From an uncultured Eubacteriales bacterium (GTDB taxonomy: Bacteria > Bacillota > Clostridia > Oscillospirales > Acutalibacteraceae), in assembly GCA_934436505.1 (NCBI GenBank), contig CAKSAP010000004.1, positions 1 through 64,000 of the forward strand: DNA of 64,000 nucleotides, given 5' to 3'. The notes under the pieces were generated by a model that had not been told where the DNA came from, did no database searches, and worked only from the letters and a program-made list of their open reading frames with translations. A program made the position numbers and the translations under genes. Positions 42,885 to 51,382 of this stretch are shown piece after piece. Each line of letters starts with the position of its first letter. Within the stretch, counting starts at the first letter, position 1.

Positions 42885-43856
42885 TTATCGTACTGCCGCC
42901 GAAATATTCAGTAAGCGGTCATATATGTATTGCGGTGCTTCGTTTTCTATGATTTTATTGAGCTCGGGAATTAAAGCCTTATTGACTATATATTTTTTTA
43001 TTTCAAAGTCCTCTCTTATATCCTTTGTGAGATACCTCGAATCTATCAGGTTAAAGCCGTCTAAGAGCAGGAACACGCCCTGCTGAAATTTCATCAAATC
43101 GTTTGTCGGAATATCAATGAGCTTTGCGCTCGGAGAAAGAGACAAAGCACTTTCCTCATAACGCTTGAATTCGCTTGCTATATCCCTGTTTTTAAGCTCC
43201 TCAATAAGCTCGCCTGCACTTTTAATATCAAAGGGCTTGCGAATTTGACTGTGCTTTTTTATGTGATTTGAAAGAATTACATTTATGACGTTCACGTTGT
43301 AGCCCTCAAGCCACTTGTTAGCCTGCTCAATATCGGAAGAGCTGTTTTTGCCCGAGGAGTCCCTTACCGTGTAAATCACAAAATCCTCTTCCGCCGACGC
43401 TCTGCCCTTTATCGCAAACGACAGTGAAACATACAGGCTTTTTGTGAAATCAATAAACGGGCTCAAATCAAGATAGTGTTGCGCAAGAGCCGTCATATTA
43501 TACATTTTATACCTGTCCGTATCGCCGTAAAGTAGGTTATAAACCTCGTAAAATCTCTCTTTTGCAACATACATATCAAACAGGTACCGTCCGTTGATAT
43601 TCAAGGACTTTTCAATTCCAAGCTCCTTTAATTCCGAAGCCTTTTGCCTTAAAAGAGTTGATATGAGCCTGCGCTGCTGAGAGTGTATTCTCTCGCCTCT
43701 GTAAACAACGCCGCTGCCCTGCAAAAACGGGACATACAATTCTTCATTAAATTTTTCAAGGGTATCAATTTCAATTTCCGACACGCCGAAATTCACGTCA
43801 AGCGCATCCTCAAGCCTCGCAATAAATTGTGAACGAAGTATATCTTCCTTTTGCAT
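42885..43856 (-). CDS. FRG-domain protein
   Basis: A 323-residue protein from the chosen start. The FRG domain is recognisable: VVYRGERIHSQQRRL near residue 50 (the FRG motif here is YRG) and, further on, LAQHYLDLSPFIDFTKSLYVSLSFAI (near 130-155), matching the family's AQHY...lDWT..p..ALyFA pattern. FRG proteins are common in toxin and phage-defence loci but the biochemistry is not settled. The rest is helical and charged. The start is ATG 43856 with AAAGG 8 nt upstream; 15 earlier in-frame codons lack a site. It is a single gene under a palindrome-bearing promoter. Confidence 0.78.
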   Translation of the reverse strand: MQKEDILRSQFIARLEDALDVNFGVSEIEIDTLEKFNEELYVPFLQGSGVVYRGERIHSQQRRLISTLLRQKASELKELGIEKSLNINGRYLFDMYVAKERFYEVYNLLYGDTDRYKMYNMTALAQHYLDLSPFIDFTKSLYVSLSFAIKGRASAEEDFVIYTVRDSSGKNSSSDIEQANKWLEGYNVNVINVILSNHIKKHSQIRKPFDIKSAGELIEELKNRDIASEFKRYEESALSLSPSAKLIDIPTNDLMKFQQGVFLLLDGFNLIDSRYLTKDIREDFEIKKYIVNKALIPELNKIIENEAPQYIYDRLLNISAAVR

Positions 43857-43884
43857 AATTTTGTCCTTTTCAAAGCTGTATTTC

Positions 43885-43920
43885 ATACAATATTGTATCA
43901 CAACGTCAAAGATTATTCAA
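43885..43920 (-). promoter_or_regulatory. FRG gene promoter with palindrome over -10
   Basis: TTGAAT (43915-43920), 17 bp, TACAAT (43892-43897) on the minus strand. The perfect palindrome ATACAATATTGTAT (43885-43898) covers the -10 box and could be a repressor site. Confidence 0.55.
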
Positions 43921-43980
43921 ATATATGATTTACAGACGGTTTTCGCTTGAATTTTTTGTCAATTTTTCAAGAAATTGTTG

Positions 43981-44009
43981 TTTACATACCATATTAAAAG
44001 TGTTAAAAT
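43981..44009 (+). promoter_or_regulatory. Promoter of pyruvate:ferredoxin oxidoreductase
   Basis: TTTACA (43981-43986), 17 bp, TAAAAT (44004-44009), leaving a leader of about 105 nt. Confidence 0.7.
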
Positions 44010-44061
44010 ATTTTATGTATGCGAATACAGTTAATTATTATCGTAACGCACTCGGAAAAAC

Positions 44062-44107
44062 GGTGTTTCCAAACCGCTTCTCCCCCTGTTTTGCGGTACA
44101 CCTTTTT
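44062..44107 (+). promoter_or_regulatory. Leader hairpin with T run before nifJ ribosome binding site
   Basis: Nested arms GGTGT...ACACC (44062-44066, 44098-44102) and ACCGC...GCGGT (44073-44077, 44093-44097), then TTTTT (44103-44107) and AAGGAGG. It could act as a transcription attenuator or hide the ribosome binding site. Confidence 0.4.
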
Positions 44108-44122
44108 AAGGAGGAAATAAAA

Positions 44123-47100
44123 ATGGCAGAATCCAAGGCTACCGTCGTCAGATCTTCAAAGACTATGGACGGTAATACCGCAGCTGCTCACGTGTCTTAT
44201 GCGTTCACGGAAGTAGCGGGTATTTATCCCATCACTCCCTCAAGCCCCATGGCAGACTATGTTGACCAGTGGTCGGCTCAGGGACAGAAAAACATTTTCG
44301 GCACAACAGTTAAGGTTGCTGAAATGCAGTCCGAAGCAGGTGCTTCCGGTACAGTTCACGGCTCACTTGCAGCAGGTGCTCTTACCACAACATACACGGC
44401 ATCTCAGGGACTTCTTCTTATGATTCCGAATATGTACAAAATCGCAGGCGAATTGCTTCCCGCAGTTTTCCATGTTTCGGCTCGTTGCGTAGCTTCACAC
44501 GCACTTAATATTTTCGGCGATCATTCAGACGTTTACGCTTGCCGTCAGACAGGTTTTGCAATGCTTGCAGAGACTAACTGTCAGGAAGTTATGGACCTTT
44601 CAGCCGTTGCTCATCTTGCAGCAATCAAGGGCAGAGTTCCTTTCATCAACTTCTTTGACGGTTTCCGTACTTCTCACGAAATTCAGAAAATCAAGGTTTG
44701 GGATTACGAAGACCTTAAAGAAATGTGCGATATGGACGCTGTTGAAGCATTCCGTAAGCGTGCACTCAACCCCGAGAGACCTGTTATGAGAGGCTCTCAC
44801 GAAAACGGCGATATATTCTTCCAGCACAGAGAAGCTTGCAACAGCTACTATGAGGCTGTTCCGGCTATCGTTGAGGAATATATGGACAAGGTTAACGCAA
44901 AGCTCGGCACAGACTACAAGCTCTTTAACTACTACGGCGCACCCGACGCTGAGAGAGTTATCGTTGCTATGGGTTCAGTTTGCGACGTTGCAGAAGAGGT
45001 TATCGACTATCTTCTTGCAAAGGGCGAAAAGGTCGGTCTTGTTAAGGTTCGTCTTTACAGACCGTTCTCAACAAAGGCTTTCGTTGACGCTATCCCCGCA
45101 ACAGCTAAGAAAATCGCTGTTCTTGACAGAACAAAGGAGCCCGGCTCAATCGGCGAGCCTCTTTTCCTTGATGTTATCGCAGCTCTTAACGAACAGGGCA
45201 GAGACGGCATAAAGGTTTGCGGCGGCAGATACGGTCTCGGTTCAAAGGACACACCCCCTGCAAGCATCTTTGCAGTATATGAGCACCTCAACGCTGAAAC
45301 TCCCTCAAGAGCATTTACAATCGGTATCAACGATGACGTTACTCATCTTTCACTTGAGGAGAAGCCTGCTCCCATCACAGCGGCAGAAGGCACAATCGAG
45401 TGCAAGTTCTGGGGACTCGGCGGCGACGGTACTGTCGGTGCTAACAAGGACTCAATCAAGATTATCGGCGACCACACAGATAAATATGTTCAGGCTTACT
45501 TCCAGTATGACTCGAAGAAAACGGGCGGTATCACAATCTCCCACCTTCGTTTCGGCGATAAGCCTATCAAGAGCTCTTACTATATAAACAAGGCTGACTT
45601 CGTCGCTTGCCACAACCCGTCTTATATCGAAAAAGGCTACAAGATGGTTCAGGACGTTAAGCCCGGCGGTGTATTCCTTATCAACTGCCAGTGGGACGAA
45701 GCAGAGCTTGCCGAGAAGCTCAATGCTGAAACAAAGCGTTACATTGCACAGAACAACATTAAGCTCTACACTGTTAACGCTATCGACCTTGCTGCAAAGA
45801 TCGGTCTCGGTAAGAGAACTAACACAGTTCTTCAGTCAGCATTCTTCTCACTTTCAAAGGTTCTTCCCGAGGAAGAGGCTATCGGCTATATGAAGGAAAA
45901 GGCTCAGAAGTTCATGAAGAAGGGTAAAGAAATCGTTGAAATGAACGAAAAGGCTATTGACGCAGGTGCAACAGCTTATGTTCAGATCAATGTTCCTGCT
46001 GAATGGGCTAATGCTGTTGACAACGAAGAGGTTGTTAAGAGCGAGGGCAATGCTAAGCTCGTTAAGATGGTTGATTCCATCATGAAGCCCGTCGGCAAGA
46101 TGGACGGCGATGCTCTCCCCGTTTCCGCATTTACAGATTATGTTGACGGTACCTTCTGTCAGGGCGCTTCAGCTTATGAGAAGCGTGGCGTTGCAGTTAT
46201 GGTACCCGAGTGGGACGGTGCTACTTGTGCTCAGTGTAACAAGTGCGCATATGTTTGTCCTCACGCTACAATCCGTCCTTACGCTCTTAACGCAGAGGAA
46301 GCTGCAAACGCTCCCGAGTGTGCTACTATCGTTGATAAGAAGGGTAAGGGCAAGGACACATACAAGTACACTATGGCAGTATCTCCGCTTGACTGTATGG
46401 GCTGCGGCGTCTGCATAGGCGTATGTCCGACAAACTCACTTAAAATGGTTTCAAGAGAATCACAGAACAGCAAGCAGGCTGCATTCGACTATATGGTTGC
46501 TAACGTTTCAGTTAAGGAAGACCTTGCTAACAATACCGTTATGGGCAGCCAGTACAAGACTCCGCTTCTTGAGTTCTCAGGCTCTTGCGCAGGCTGTGCA
46601 GAGACCTCTTATGCAAGACTTATCACACAGCTCTTCGGCGACAGAATGTACATTTCAAACGCAACAGGCTGTTCGTCAATTTGGGGCGGCCCCGCTGCTA
46701 CATCTCCCTACACCGTTAATAAGGCAGGTCACGGTCCTGCTTGGGCTAACTCCTTGTTCGAGGATAACGCAGAGCACGGTTACGGTATGTATCTCGGTCA
46801 GAACGCTATCAGAAATCGCCTTATCGAAAAGGTTGAGAGCATTGCAAACGCAGAAGCTGCTCCCGAGGAAGCTAAGGTTGCTTGCAAGGAATACCTTGAC
46901 ACAGTAAACGACAGCGCTGCAAACGCAGCTGCAACAGAAAAGCTCGTTGCTGTTCTTGAAGGTCTTGATTGCGATTGCGAAGCAAGAAAAGACATCCTTG
47001 AGAATAAAGAATATCTCTCGAAGAAGTCAGTTTGGATCTTCGGCGGCGACGGTTGGGCTTACGATATCGGCTTCGGCGGTGTTGACCACGTTCTCGCTTC

Positions 47101-47689
47101 GGGCGAAGATGTAAACATTATGGTATTCGATACCGAGGTTTACTCAAACACAGGCGGACAGGCTTCTAAGGCTTCTAACATCGGTCAGGTTGCACAGTTC
47201 GCTGCTGCAGGTAAGGCTGTTGCTAAGAAGAGCCTTGCTGAAATCGCAATGAGCTACGGCTATGTATATGTTGCTCAGATTGCTATGGGTGCTGATCAGA
47301 ACCAGACAATCAAGGCTCTTACAGAGGCTGAGGCTTATCACGGCCCGTCAATTGTTATTGCATACGCACCCTGCGAAATGCACTCAATTAAGGGCGGTAT
47401 GACAAACTGTCAGGCTGAAATGAAGAAGGCTGTTGACTGCGGTTACTGGAATATGTTCCGCTACAACCCCATGCTCAAGGCAGAGGGCAAGAATCCCTTT
47501 ACTATCGATTCTAAGGAAGGCGAAACAAGCTATCGTGATTTCATCATGAACGAAGCTCGTTACTCTTCACTTACACGCTCCTTCCCCGAAAGAGCAGAAA
47601 AGCTCTTCGCAAAGGCTGAGGCTAACGCAAAGGCAAGATATGACCATCTCCTTCGCCTTAAAGACCTCTACGCTCCTAAGGAAGACTGA
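44123..47689 (+). CDS. nifJ: Pyruvate:ferredoxin (flavodoxin) oxidoreductase
   Basis: Oxidises pyruvate to acetyl-CoA and CO2 with reduction of ferredoxin, a core fermentation step in anaerobes. It is a 1188-residue single chain, the normal PFOR length. Domain I begins after SKTMDGNTAAAHVSYAFTEV with GIYPITPSSPMADYVD. Two ferredoxin-type 4Fe-4S motifs are seen (CAQCNKCAYVCP and CMGCGVCIGVCP, near residues 700-765). The TPP domain has GSCAGCAETSYARL, GGDGWAYDIGFGGVDHV and NTGGQASKAS. The start is ATG 44123 behind AAGGAGG; the frame extends far upstream but through the promoter, so those codons are not coding. It is monocistronic. Confidence 0.98.
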   Translation: MAESKATVVRSSKTMDGNTAAAHVSYAFTEVAGIYPITPSSPMADYVDQWSAQGQKNIFGTTVKVAEMQSEAGASGTVHGSLAAGALTTTYTASQGLLLMIPNMYKIAGELLPAVFHVSARCVASHALNIFGDHSDVYACRQTGFAMLAETNCQEVMDLSAVAHLAAIKGRVPFINFFDGFRTSHEIQKIKVWDYEDLKEMCDMDAVEAFRKRALNPERPVMRGSHENGDIFFQHREACNSYYEAVPAIVEEYMDKVNAKLGTDYKLFNYYGAPDAERVIVAMGSVCDVAEEVIDYLLAKGEKVGLVKVRLYRPFSTKAFVDAIPATAKKIAVLDRTKEPGSIGEPLFLDVIAALNEQGRDGIKVCGGRYGLGSKDTPPASIFAVYEHLNAETPSRAFTIGINDDVTHLSLEEKPAPITAAEGTIECKFWGLGGDGTVGANKDSIKIIGDHTDKYVQAYFQYDSKKTGGITISHLRFGDKPIKSSYYINKADFVACHNPSYIEKGYKMVQDVKPGGVFLINCQWDEAELAEKLNAETKRYIAQNNIKLYTVNAIDLAAKIGLGKRTNTVLQSAFFSLSKVLPEEEAIGYMKEKAQKFMKKGKEIVEMNEKAIDAGATAYVQINVPAEWANAVDNEEVVKSEGNAKLVKMVDSIMKPVGKMDGDALPVSAFTDYVDGTFCQGASAYEKRGVAVMVPEWDGATCAQCNKCAYVCPHATIRPYALNAEEAANAPECATIVDKKGKGKDTYKYTMAVSPLDCMGCGVCIGVCPTNSLKMVSRESQNSKQAAFDYMVANVSVKEDLANNTVMGSQYKTPLLEFSGSCAGCAETSYARLITQLFGDRMYISNATGCSSIWGGPAATSPYTVNKAGHGPAWANSLFEDNAEHGYGMYLGQNAIRNRLIEKVESIANAEAAPEEAKVACKEYLDTVNDSAANAAATEKLVAVLEGLDCDCEARKDILENKEYLSKKSVWIFGGDGWAYDIGFGGVDHVLASGEDVNIMVFDTEVYSNTGGQASKASNIGQVAQFAAAGKAVAKKSLAEIAMSYGYVYVAQIAMGADQNQTIKALTEAEAYHGPSIVIAYAPCEMHSIKGGMTNCQAEMKKAVDCGYWNMFRYNPMLKAEGKNPFTIDSKEGETSYRDFIMNEARYSSLTRSFPERAEKLFAKAEANAKARYDHLLRLKDLYAPKED

Positions 47690-47711
47690 TTTAATTAGTC
47701 AATAAACAATA

Positions 47712-47746
47712 AACCCTACCAAAGATTTTCTTCGGTAGGGTTTTTG
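47712..47746 (+). terminator. Terminator after nifJ
   Basis: Stem AACCCTACC / GGTAGGGTT with TTTTTG. Sequence and surroundings resemble the terminator at 51293-51325 on the other side of the restriction island. Confidence 0.85.
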
Positions 47747-47759
47747 TTATTACAAAGAT

Positions 47760-48881
47760 TTATTGTTTATCAACTATATATTTTGTGGCTTCGATTTTCT
47801 TATCAGCGTACAGAACGACATCCTTGATAACTGATTTTTGAATTGCTGAGATTAGAGTTTCCATAGTCTCATAATCGGGTTTACCATCTTTTATTGGAAG
47901 TTGAATATTGAGTGCATCTGCATCTTTGGCATAAAAATTATGTCCGTAATCAAATTTACCGGTGTGAGCTGCTTTATGGCAAGCGGAAGTAACAAAAATT
48001 GCCGCTTTCATTGGGATAGATTCGGTATGTACAACCGCTACATGGTCGTCTGCCCCATAGCGATAGTTACGATATTTTGCAGACCCGAACATATCAATAG
48101 TTGTGGTGTTGCTCTCAAAAATTTCTACATCATTGCTTATATATGCGGAAATGCCCTCTGCCGCTTCACCTGCGGTAACAAAAGGAAGTGTTCCGACAAT
48201 GCGGTCATCTCCCTTCAAGCGTTTTCCCCTCGTTGATTTGCCGAAAAGGGTTTCAAGGTTATATGTATCCCATTTAAGCGTTTGAAAGTTCTTTATCGCA
48301 CTTTCCTCATCATCGGATAGTTCATAATTATCCAGTCCGCTTACTTTTAAGTAAGCAGACAGCTCCGCTACTCGCTCTGCTTCCAGCTCCGCTACTCGCT
48401 CTGCTTCCAGCTCCGCTATAAAAGATTCCATAAAATTAAAATCTATCAAATCCCCTTTAATAGGTAATCTTATATAATTCTCTTTAATTTTTTCCCATCT
48501 TGATTTGTTCCCCCAATTATATTTAGACAACAAGACATGATTCATTTGTGAAATTATAAACAGAGCACTTGCAGTGTCAAGTTCAAAATTTTTCCCCCTT
48601 AGTGCATAACTGTCTTGTAAAATCGTAAAACTAACATCATGCCAAAATGCACAATAATCGCCGTTAGCGGAAACACTTATTTTATTTTTCAAAACAGTTC
48701 CGCAATTTATCGGAACATAACAGCTTAACCCATGATTTTGAGCAGTAGCTGTTCTAGCAGGCAACACATATTTTCCTTGAGGGGTAGTGGGACAATCTGC
48801 TTTTTTCAAATTTATCTTAGCGGTTTCAACTTTTTCCAATACATCCCCAATCTTAAATTCGCCCCACTTAACAGTCCTCAA
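47760..48881 (-). CDS. DNA specificity subunit of a BcgI-like restriction-modification system
   Basis: Target-recognition protein of 373 residues with two HsdS-like target recognition domains: TRD1 (about 1-145, starting VKWGEFKIGDVLEKVE) and TRD2 (about 203-350, starting LKWDTYNLETLFGKSTRGK). They are joined by a helical spacer with 2.4 copies of the 8-residue repeat AELEAERV (about 156-175). It partners the nuclease/methyltransferase gene that ends 20 bp upstream. The length is like BcgI B (341 aa) and shorter than type I HsdS. The start (TTG 48881) has no clear ribosome binding site; translation may be coupled to the upstream gene or start further upstream. Confidence 0.85.
   Translation of the reverse strand: MRTVKWGEFKIGDVLEKVETAKINLKKADCPTTPQGKYVLPARTATAQNHGLSCYVPINCGTVLKNKISVSANGDYCAFWHDVSFTILQDSYALRGKNFELDTASALFIISQMNHVLLSKYNWGNKSRWEKIKENYIRLPIKGDLIDFNFMESFIAELEAERVAELEAERVAELSAYLKVSGLDNYELSDDEESAIKNFQTLKWDTYNLETLFGKSTRGKRLKGDDRIVGTLPFVTAGEAAEGISAYISNDVEIFESNTTTIDMFGSAKYRNYRYGADDHVAVVHTESIPMKAAIFVTSACHKAAHTGKFDYGHNFYAKDADALNIQLPIKDGKPDYETMETLISAIQKSVIKDVVLYADKKIEATKYIVDKQ
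48361..48418 (-). repeat. 24-bp tandem repeat in the specificity gene
   Basis: Two exact 24-bp units (48361-48384 and 48385-48408) plus 10 bp of a third. The unit is in frame and encodes eight residues of the spacer between the two target recognition domains. Confidence 0.95.
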
Positions 48882-48901
48882 ACTTTCGTTAAGCGAGGCA
48901 T

Positions 48902-50944
48902 TTATTTTCCCAGGCGGTCGTCCTCCGCAGGCTGATTTTTGAGGAGGTTAGACACTTCCCAAGCCAAATAATCGCTGACTGTTTTCTTGAAATCGTCCAA
49001 TGTAGGTTTCGTATCTATCGGTGCGGCCTGATTCCAATCTGCACCGTTTTCAGGGTCGATTTTGCCTTCATAATATTCTTTTTCCGTATAAATATTTAGC
49101 TTTCCTTTTCCGTAACGTACCAAATCCACAAGCTCTGAATATCGTTCTTTTGCACGGTCGGTATCACGGAGATTGCAGCTTGCTTTTTTACGGTTTGTTC
49201 TTGTATATCCGTCAACTGAAAAATCAATAAACTTTACTGTATCATCCTTTTGGTGCGCCTCTCCGACACGAAAAACATATATATTTGTCTGAACGCTTGA
49301 CTTTCCGATAAAGAGGTCTATCGGCATTTTTATACTTGCAAGCAAAGTGCTGTGCTTTAATATTCTTTTGTTATATTCGATAGCCTTACCGCTTCCCGCC
49401 GAATTTTGAATGATAATTGCGGCAAACCCATTACTCATCATTGACAACGCTTTTTCGACAAATATCATACCATTGCCAGAAGCGGAATACGGCGGATTAA
49501 GAACAAATGCATTAGCCGGAAACTTCTTGTCCGTATTGCCGAAGCCATAATTTCCGTTAAATTCTTTTAATGAGTCCTTATTCAGAATATTAGAACTGCC
49601 GTCGCCCATCAAAATCATATTGAGAATTGCAAGCATGTAAACTTCCGAAAGAATCTCAAGCCCAAGTAATTGATGTGCTTTGATTTTCGCTGATTTAATC
49701 GCAAATTCATCGGGAGATTTTATTTTTTCTTTGGCATCGTCAAGCATTTCATTCATAGCCGCAACGAGCAATCCTGCCGAGCCGGTTGCGAAGTCCCAAA
49801 CATATGAATCCATATCAACCCTTGCGAGGCGTGCTAAAAGAGAGGCAACATACGAGGGGGTCAAAACAACATCATTAAGCTTGTCCTGCGAAAATCCAAG
49901 CCAACTGTACATCTCATTAAACAGCTTACCCGTAAAATCCGTACTCAAACCGATTTTGTAATAAATTCCCAAATCGTCAACTATTTTCGAAAACACACGT
50001 TTTAATTGGCTTTCGCCGTTTTCAACCTTATTTATGTTATCGGTAGTAAGTGTGTTTTGTAAAGTGCGTATAATAAGCTCACGTTTTTCCTGCGGCAAAT
50101 TCTTTTCCCCTAAAAACGCCTTGATTTTACGCAAAATAATATCGCCGTCTCGGCTTCCGATTTCCGTAGAGGATTTGAGTTGTTGTTTTTCAAGTGCACT
50201 TACCTTTCCCGGCACTCCGAGAGTTGCAATTATTGAAGCTGCTACAAGATAAACACGATCACGTTCGCTCAATCCTTTTTCATTTTGATAAATATCATTA
50301 TTTAGCTTTACAAGACTTGCGTTTATTTCTTGTTCACGCTGTTCTTTTAGCCTCTCAATTTCTTCTTGGGTAAGTTTAAGCTGTTTTATTTTTTCAATGA
50401 ATTTATCGAAATTTTCCTTCCGAAGAAAAGAAAAATCCGTATAATTATCGACCCTCTGCCCAATACCGAAATTGCTTTTTGAAACATAATATACGCCGAT
50501 TTCATATTCCAATTTATCAAATTCATTCTTGTAACCGGTCATACCTATTGCGATTATATCGGTATAGCTTGTATAATGCAAAAGCGCATTAGCATAGTGA
50601 ACGGCACCGTTCACTGCATAAGAATTGATAGTCTTAAAATCAGGCTGATTCTTTGCTGTTTTATTCGCAACCTTTCCGTCAGCATCAAGCTTAACAAGCT
50701 TATCCTTGTATCCCTTATATTCTATAAGGACGGGATAATCCGTCATATTCTTATCTCTTAAAAGGAGCTTTGCATCCGGACGATTTCCGCCCGTGCCGCC
50801 ATTTTTCGAATAATAGTCATTCAATGCTTGGTCAATTTCTGTATTTAATGGCTCTTGCTCCAATTTATAGTCTAATCCGTATGATTTCAGCCAACCATTT
50901 GCCAAATCTGCGATATTCGGTTCAACCGATTGCACTTTTGCCAT
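48902..50944 (-). CDS. BcgI-like fused restriction endonuclease / N6-adenine methyltransferase
   Basis: Bifunctional restriction-modification subunit of 680 residues. The N-terminal PD-(D/E)xK nuclease motif reads RPDAKLL (Asp57) with IEYK (Glu75, Lys77). A helical linker (about 180-350) precedes a type I-like gamma-class N6-adenine methyltransferase with AdoMet motif DFATGSAG (384-391) and catalytic NPPY (483-486). This layout plus a separate two-TRD specificity gene matches BcgI (type IIB), which cuts on both sides of its site; no hsdR gene is present. The start is ATG 50944 (AGGGG 8 nt upstream) rather than GTG 50950. The promoter is at 50976-51004. Confidence 0.87.
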   Translation of the reverse strand: MAKVQSVEPNIADLANGWLKSYGLDYKLEQEPLNTEIDQALNDYYSKNGGTGGNRPDAKLLLRDKNMTDYPVLIEYKGYKDKLVKLDADGKVANKTAKNQPDFKTINSYAVNGAVHYANALLHYTSYTDIIAIGMTGYKNEFDKLEYEIGVYYVSKSNFGIGQRVDNYTDFSFLRKENFDKFIEKIKQLKLTQEEIERLKEQREQEINASLVKLNNDIYQNEKGLSERDRVYLVAASIIATLGVPGKVSALEKQQLKSSTEIGSRDGDIILRKIKAFLGEKNLPQEKRELIIRTLQNTLTTDNINKVENGESQLKRVFSKIVDDLGIYYKIGLSTDFTGKLFNEMYSWLGFSQDKLNDVVLTPSYVASLLARLARVDMDSYVWDFATGSAGLLVAAMNEMLDDAKEKIKSPDEFAIKSAKIKAHQLLGLEILSEVYMLAILNMILMGDGSSNILNKDSLKEFNGNYGFGNTDKKFPANAFVLNPPYSASGNGMIFVEKALSMMSNGFAAIIIQNSAGSGKAIEYNKRILKHSTLLASIKMPIDLFIGKSSVQTNIYVFRVGEAHQKDDTVKFIDFSVDGYTRTNRKKASCNLRDTDRAKERYSELVDLVRYGKGKLNIYTEKEYYEGKIDPENGADWNQAAPIDTKPTLDDFKKTVSDYLAWEVSNLLKNQPAEDDRLGK

Positions 50945-50975
50945 TTTCACTGCCCCTTTTATTTTCAGTTACTAA

Positions 50976-51004
50976 ATTCTATCAAATTGCACTGCTTTTT
51001 GCAA
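50976..51004 (-). promoter_or_regulatory. Promoter of the restriction-modification operon
   Basis: TTGCAA (50999-51004), 17 bp, TAGAAT (50976-50981) on the minus strand. It is immediately flanked upstream by the direct repeats at 51004-51050. Confidence 0.65.
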
Positions 51005-51050
51005 TGCATTTTAACTAAATAATTTTAATGCTTTTTACTTAACTATTTTA
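51004..51050. repeat. Imperfect 23-24-bp direct repeat in the divergent region
   Basis: ATGCATTTTAACTAAATA... (51004-51027) and ATGCTTTTTACTTAACTA... (51028-51050), both ending TTTTA. They lie head to tail between the restriction operon and the ribbon-helix-helix gene and may be operator sites. Confidence 0.45.
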
Positions 51051-51101
51051 CTTGTATATTTGAGATTGTTTTTGCAATACAATAAATATAGGAGTGATTA
51101 T

Positions 51102-51275
51102 ATGTTTGAAATAAAAAGCGAGCAAAAATCCAACAAAACCATTCGCATGCCTGACACCTTAATTGATAAGTTGCAAAAAACCGCAGATGCAAATAATATT
51201 TCATTTAATCAGCTTATTGTTCAATGCTGTGAATATGCACTTAACGATATGAAAACCACCGACAACGACCAATAA
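51102..51275 (+). CDS. Small ribbon-helix-helix protein
   Basis: A 57-residue protein with an Arc/CopG-like pattern: beta strand SNKTIRMPDTLIDKLQ, helix KTADANNISFNQLIVQCCEYAL. Such proteins are dimeric DNA-binding repressors or antitoxins. It is divergent from the restriction-modification operon and separated from it by direct repeats, so control of that operon is a reasonable inference. GGAGTGA 7 nt before the ATG sets the start; the frame extends 14 codons further upstream but without a ribosome binding site. No toxin gene follows; a terminator does. Confidence 0.75.
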   Translation: MFEIKSEQKSNKTIRMPDTLIDKLQKTADANNISFNQLIVQCCEYALNDMKTTDNDQ

Positions 51276-51292
51276 AGCTCAATAAACAAAAG

Positions 51293-51325
51293 AAACCTGC
51301 CAAAGAAATTATCTTCGGCAGGTTT
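51293..51325 (+). terminator. Terminator after ribbon-helix-helix gene
   Basis: Stem AAACCTGCC / GGCAGGTTT with TTTTTTG. Confidence 0.88.
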
Positions 51326-51329
51326 TTTG

Positions 51330-51358
51330 TTGACTTTTTGTCAAAATACTAATATGAT
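51330..51358 (+). promoter_or_regulatory. Promoter of yhhN-like gene
   Basis: TTGACT (51330-51335), 17 bp, TATGAT (51353-51358), about 25 bp before the start codon. Confidence 0.68.
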
Positions 51359-51382
51359 ATCATTATATTAAGGAGGGTTTTT

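Noticed and set aside
43925..44122. N-terminal extension of the nifJ frame
   Set aside because: The extra codons run through the promoter and the leader hairpin; ATG 44123 has an ideal AAGGAGG site and matches known PFOR N termini.
47760..50944. Type I restriction system with a lost hsdR
   Set aside because: The methyltransferase chain carries its own PD-(D/E)xK nuclease motif at the N terminus and the specificity subunit is of BcgI-B size, so no hsdR is needed.
51102..51275. Antitoxin of a toxin-antitoxin pair
   Set aside because: The small RHH protein is followed at once by a terminator; no toxin-like frame is adjacent.
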